Shown here: piece by piece, positions 62,601 to 64,000 of the stretch
Layout: the number at the start of each line of letters is the position of its first letter
How positions within the stretch are numbered: the first letter of the stretch is position 1
Assembly (NCBI GenBank): GCA_949710005.1
Contig: OX453273.1
Coordinates: forward strand, 35,036,750-35,100,749
Reading direction: 5' to 3'
Origin: Ricordea florida
Taxonomy: Eukaryota > Cnidaria > Anthozoa > Corallimorpharia > Ricordeidae
DNA: 64,000 nucleotides
Made by a program: the position numbers and the translations under genes
The notes under the pieces: generated by a model
Seen by the model: the letters and a program-made list of their open reading frames with translations, nothing else
Databases searched by the model: none
Told to the model about the DNA's origin: nothing

Positions 62601-63443
62601 ATCATTAACAATGATACGACAGTGTAGACTGGCCAAATGAAACATATTGGAAAGTGTTTACGTAAGAGATACAGTAGCCACCTTGAAGCCATCTTTCCTT
62701 ATTGCAAACATCACTTCAATCATATACTGCACTCGCTTGTCAATCTCACCGCTGTGAAGAATGTTTCGGAGCCTCTCAAACACAGCTGTGGGAGAGAAAG
62801 TTAACTACAATGAAATCACTTATCAATAGTTGCCACGCTGTAACCAGTTTGGAAGCCCGCTTCAGGGAGTCTAGAAAAGCTGTATACTCATGCACAGAGA
62901 TGCCATAATGTTAGCTCTCTGACTCCCACAAGGGATAAGTAAACAGCATTTATCAACAATAACAACAACAATAATAACAACAACAACAAAGTCAAGTAAA
63001 CACATGACAAGAATTAAAAACCTTACCAAGTAAATGTTGGAAAGGTTTTCACTTCAAAAAAGCTTACACCCCTTTCTCAACAATAAACAGTATTGTAGAT
63101 CTAATACCAATACCCACTTGCTCGCACGCGTTTACTAGTGCTGGCGTCTGACGAAATAAGTTATTTTCGGCTTTAGATCCTACTATCTTACTGGATATCT
63201 GTTGCGATTGCCCACAGAAAAAGTCTTTCTTTAGAACCTGGAGTTACAACAGAAAGTCGCAGAAAGTTGAAAACTGCTCTCAGACTACTAAATTGGTATG
63301 ACTCACAACGCTCCCAAAAAGACACAAAGGAAGTATGTGGCGCTCACTATTAAAGAAGAACTGCTGTTCAGGCCGTACTTACCATGGATTCCTCTTGGAG
63401 ACACCTCTGTTAACTTCATACCAACTTCCTTTAAGAAACCAAT
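49029..63443 (-). CDS. CWC22: CWC22 pre-mRNA-splicing factor (3' half of gene)
   Basis: Spliceosome protein that recruits the exon-junction-complex helicase eIF4A3. Fourteen exons were recognised on the minus strand. They encode the end of the MIF4G domain ([34 protein letters not shown]), an acidic linker ([16 protein letters not shown]), the MA3 domain ([57 protein letters not shown]) and a Ser/Glu-rich tail ending KHKRKK. All adjacent phases agree. Two expected stretches were not found: the segment after FGEQ (usually containing LRNVAK and LLYTD) and the segment before DELREHL (usually FFEGLFPRD...GLGGLT). Both gaps are frame-neutral. N-terminal exons lie beyond 64000. Confidence 0.93.
49167..49239 (-). 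CDS. CWC22: CWC22 exon, Ser/Glu-rich
   Basis: Acceptor gtgcag, donor gtatgg; encodes [19 protein letters not shown] and a basic end. Phases agree with both neighbours. Confidence 0.85.
49592..49701 (-). CDS. CWC22: CWC22 exon, end of MA3
   Basis: Acceptor tatttag, donor gtatgt; encodes [19 protein letters not shown], then [11 protein letters not shown]. Confidence 0.9.
49702..51480. other. CWC22 intron, no further content recognised
   Basis: One expected CWC22 exon (before DELREHL) should lie between here and 54631, but I could not find it. Confidence 0.4.
51490..51860 (-). repeat. 106-bp tandem repeat, cluster 2 (inverted)
   Basis: Contains ACAGTACAGTACTG, TGGTCAAACTGTATGG and AATGGTCACATTGCATGGTTTGATCC, the reverse complement of the words in clusters 1 and 3. 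Diverged, about three units. Confidence 0.65.
52187..52194. promoter_or_regulatory. CRE-like palindrome, left promoter
   Basis: TGACGTCA followed by GATCGTC, 195 bp from the left end of the transposon; GCCATCTT lies about 50 bp before it. Mirrored at 54346-54353. Confidence 0.6.
52337..52705 (+). CDS. THAP zinc-finger protein (transposon-encoded)
   Basis: ATG at 52337 starts a complete THAP domain, which binds DNA, usually the transposon ends. C2CH residues: Cys5 and Cys10 (CCVPGC), then CSEHF supplying the third Cys and the His; conserved Trp in KAWLQRI; conserved Pro in the final AVPSEF box. A basic tail (ENRRRRRSH) follows. The frame runs to 52705, but a possible donor (GAA|gttagt, near 52670) suggests splicing to a C-terminal part that I could not find. 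If this is the transposase start, the catalytic domain is lost or unrecognised. Confidence 0.85.
   Translation: MVNCCVPGCVNYSAKSNGISYHKIPQDNQRRKAWLQRIRRANMPPLENSYVCSEHFSKDSFEVNLRAEVTGQKYKRRLKEDAVPSEFSFCPAAKQQRLSSENRRRRRSHQEVSVVHLLELKF
53100..54278 (-). CDS. P2X7 C-terminal-like (P2RX7_C) protein, two exons
   Basis: Exon 1 at 54088-54278 (ATG at 54278) encodes an acidic Ser-rich head, then QLYRFEPR and ENSEDW; donor gtacgt. Exon 2 starts at 53610 (acceptor aaaatag) and completes the split Trp codon, giving W-CTCGNC. It then has [53 protein letters not shown] and [16 protein letters not shown], the Cys-rich pattern of the P2X7 receptor cytosolic ballast domain. The frame stays open to 53100, but a donor-like CAG|gtcaag at 53244 may end the exon. 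No receptor membrane part is present. In invertebrates the domain occurs alone in large numbers; here it is clearly carried by a transposon. Confidence 0.8.
54346..54353. promoter_or_regulatory. CRE-like palindrome, right promoter
   Basis: TGACGTCA, preceded (plus strand) by GACGATC, 196 bp from the right end of the transposon; the GCCATCTT word is mirrored at about 54400. Confidence 0.6.
54632..54712 (-). CDS. CWC22: CWC22 exon, MA3
   Basis: Acceptor tgttag, donor gtaagt; encodes [19 protein letters not shown] and LNERLKDP. Confidence 0.92.
55001..55087. repeat. Hairpin MITE, TTTTCGAGTGGTGAAAACAA arms
   Basis: ATTTTATTTTCGAGTGGTGA and the following bases are mirrored at the right, with GCTTGCTGCGCTCGCTC between the arms. 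About 30-bp arms. Confidence 0.75.
55243..55366. repeat. 33-bp tandem repeat, nearly four units
   Basis: ATCTTGACCTCATGCTTGGT-type unit of exactly 33 bp, starting at 55243, 55276, 55309 and 55342. Because 33 is a multiple of three, both strands stay open through it. Lies in a CWC22 intron next to its 47-bp exon. Confidence 0.85.
55560..55606 (-). CDS. CWC22: CWC22 short exon, MA3
   Basis: 47-bp exon, acceptor gttgtag, donor gtgact; encodes [15 protein letters not shown], matching the VLECIKLSEE segment. Confidence 0.8.
55607..57542. other. CWC22 intron including satellite cluster 3
   Basis: The MA3 exon expected between LFGEQ and VLACIKL should be here; none was recognised. Apart from the tandem array at 56690-57235 I see no further content. 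Confidence 0.4.
56690..57235 (+). repeat. 106-bp tandem repeat, cluster 3
   Basis: GTGGTACTG begins at 56827, 56933, 57039 and 57145, exactly 106 bp apart. Each unit holds TGTTTGTTTTACTACACAG, TCTAACTTTTTCAT, TGGATCAAACCATGCAGTGT and CTTTGTAAAGCTACTG. About five units. Confidence 0.9.
57543..57602 (-). CDS. CWC22: CWC22 exon, MA3
   Basis: Acceptor tattcag, donor gtttgt; encodes [20 protein letters not shown] in phase 0 at both ends. Confidence 0.85.
58170..58247 (-). CDS. CWC22: CWC22 exon, MA3
   Basis: Acceptor ttttcag, donor gtaagt; encodes [20 protein letters not shown] and FGLLAQ. Confidence 0.92.
58543..58640. repeat. Hairpin MITE, GGTCCGTATGGGAAAAAC arms
   Basis: GGTCCGTATGGGAAAAACCT and GTGCCC at the left are mirrored by GGGCACAGTTTTTTCCCTTA and CGGACC at the right. 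It borders the CWC22 exon at 58673. Confidence 0.7.
58673..58733 (-). CDS. CWC22: CWC22 exon, MA3
   Basis: Acceptor attccag, donor gtaagt; encodes [20 protein letters not shown]. Confidence 0.93.
59085..59210. repeat. Diverged palindromic MITE
   Basis: TGCAATTTGAACTTTTTGAAAA and ACAAATTGAACGAG-type words in both orientations, ending GATTACCTATTAATA. Related to the 3296-3451 family. Confidence 0.45.
59621..59660. repeat. TG microsatellite followed by G run
   Basis: TGTGTG... repeats pass directly into about 18 G bases. Confidence 0.9.
59855..59936 (-). CDS. CWC22: CWC22 exon, start of MA3
   Basis: Acceptor caacag, donor gtaact; encodes [20 protein letters not shown] and YLTIQS. Confidence 0.9.
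60507..60599 (-). CDS. CWC22: CWC22 exon, acidic linker
   Basis: Acceptor gattag, donor gtacag; encodes [18 protein letters not shown] and a run of Asp and Glu. Confidence 0.88.
61011..61073 (-). CDS. CWC22: CWC22 exon, end of MIF4G
   Basis: Acceptor ctgcag, donor gtgggt; encodes [20 protein letters not shown]. Confidence 0.92.
61497..61599 (-). CDS. CWC22: CWC22 exon, MIF4G
   Basis: Acceptor tttttag, donor gtaaga; encodes [20 protein letters not shown] and [14 protein letters not shown]. Confidence 0.9.
61741..61902. repeat. MITE-like element with TCTCAATGGGGT ends
   Basis: TCTCAATGGGGT and mirrored ACCCCATTGAGA enclose repeated TACGGCTAACGGTTAA words. In a CWC22 intron. Confidence 0.65.
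62146..62215. repeat. Hairpin repeat ACCTCGTTCC...GGAACGAGGT
   Basis: 70-bp hairpin, arms of about 30 bp containing AAGGGTCTCTC and its mirror. In a CWC22 intron. Confidence 0.75.
62682..62785 (-). CDS. CWC22: CWC22 exon, MIF4G
   Basis: Acceptor cccacag, donor gtggct; encodes [20 protein letters not shown] and [14 protein letters not shown]. Confidence 0.93.
62950..62992. repeat. AAC microsatellite
   Basis: Imperfect AAC/AAT triplet run. Confidence 0.8.
63383..63443 (-). CDS. CWC22: CWC22 exon, MIF4G
   Basis: Acceptor ggcttag, donor gtaagt; encodes [20 protein letters not shown]. The most upstream exon in the window. Confidence 0.9.
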
Positions 63444-63585
63444 CTAAGCCAACAAACAAAGACCATTGTATGATTATTAGTCGGGCAACCGACTATAGGT
63501 TTACCCTCGAGTTTCATCGCAAATCGCAGTCACGTGCAATGGCGAATACCGCAGACACATAATACGGGCGCAAACTTCTTTCTAC

Positions 63586-63927
63586 ATGTCGAAGTCGATG
63601 GCGAATATGTTGAAAACAAATGGTGTCATCTTTTCTACGCTCAAACATACAGACCCACAAACCGTTCGCGGTAGACCCACTCTAAAAGATGGCGTGTGTA
63701 ATGAGCGTATATTTCGAAACGGGTCGTCCCGCGAACTGAAAATAGCAAAAGAATCAAATGATTTAGCGAATGTCTCACTGGAATCAAACCAGAAATCAAA
63801 CGAGTTACCAGTGAACAGAAAATGTGGAAAGAGTGACAGAAGAGCATTTGCTGATAAAGACAAGGTGCCTCGCGATGAAACGACAACAAAGATGCCACGT
63901 TGGAAACCAGGACCTTGGTACCCTTAG
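63586..63927 (+). CDS. Unassigned open frame, 113 codons
   Basis: ATG-to-stop frame, hydrophilic, Lys/Arg/Ser/Asn-rich (for example SSRELKIAKESNDLANVSLE). No recognised domain and no clear splice context. It lies upstream of the CWC22 exon at 63443, on the other strand. It may be chance or a small gene; low confidence. Confidence 0.25.
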   Translation: MSKSMANMLKTNGVIFSTLKHTDPQTVRGRPTLKDGVCNERIFRNGSSRELKIAKESNDLANVSLESNQKSNELPVNRKCGKSDRRAFADKDKVPRDETTTKMPRWKPGPWYP

Positions 63928-64000
63928 CATTTCAGTCCTGCAGTCCCGCAGTGGGAAAGAAAAGAAATTTTAGAAGGGTATAGACCTCGGCACATGGATT

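Noticed and set aside
63582-63898. Minus-strand frames near the right edge as upstream CWC22 exons
   Set aside because: The residues do not resemble MIF4G, and no acceptor/donor pair with the right phase was found.

Overview
The window is nuclear DNA of an invertebrate animal, most likely an anthozoan cnidarian such as a stony coral (inference). The evidence is spliced animal genes with long introns, a T-box gene of the Tbx15/18/22 type, a CWC22 spliceosome gene, and a very dense load of hairpin MITEs, non-LTR retrotransposons and THAP/TTAA transposons. No bacterial operons, rRNA, tRNA or CRISPR arrays were seen.

Layout. From 1 to 11.2 kb, the 3' part of a T-box gene (+ strand, five exons at 1662-11163) carries a TIR-bounded element with a captured reverse-transcriptase fragment in an intron, plus several hairpin MITEs. 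From 11.7 to 17.3 kb, an almost full-length L1/Tx1-type LINE sits inside a palindromic MITE and has a 17-bp target-site duplication. From 17.3 to 27 kb there is a repeat graveyard: a PIF/Harbinger-like MITE, a broken THAP fragment, two decayed LINEs, and a second inverted copy of the RT-capturing element with a perfect 9-bp TSD.

From 27216 to 43793 lies a 16.6-kb Polinton/Maverick-like (adintovirus-like) endogenous DNA virus. It has a 5-bp TSD (TGATC) and long terminal inverted repeats. Its genes include a DNA polymerase B, a DDE integrase, a packaging ATPase, a probable major capsid protein and about ten unassigned small, membrane or coiled-coil proteins. Most reading frames are open; only two breaks were seen, both in 7-base homopolymers. 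The pre-insertion site survives as an uninterrupted sister repeat at 46835-47120. Two gene sets are visible: plus-strand genes preceded by AT-rich AAATAAAATG leaders, and minus-strand genes with an AAAGAT motif upstream. Repeated hairpins lie at gene ends.

Just downstream (43.8-47.1 kb), between two 280-bp direct repeats, are a broken Tc1/mariner transposase and an intact 449-codon HUH/superfamily-3-helicase Rep-like gene. Five copies of a 10-base iteron-like word follow that gene.

From 49.0 to 63.4 kb the minus strand holds the 3' half of CWC22. Fourteen exons were found by homology and all their splice phases agree; two expected exons were not found. CWC22 introns contain three clusters related to a 106-bp tandem repeat, several hairpin MITEs, and a 2.56-kb TTAA transposon that encodes a THAP protein and, convergently, a P2X7-C-terminal-like protein. 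All family names come from reading motifs by eye; no database search was run.
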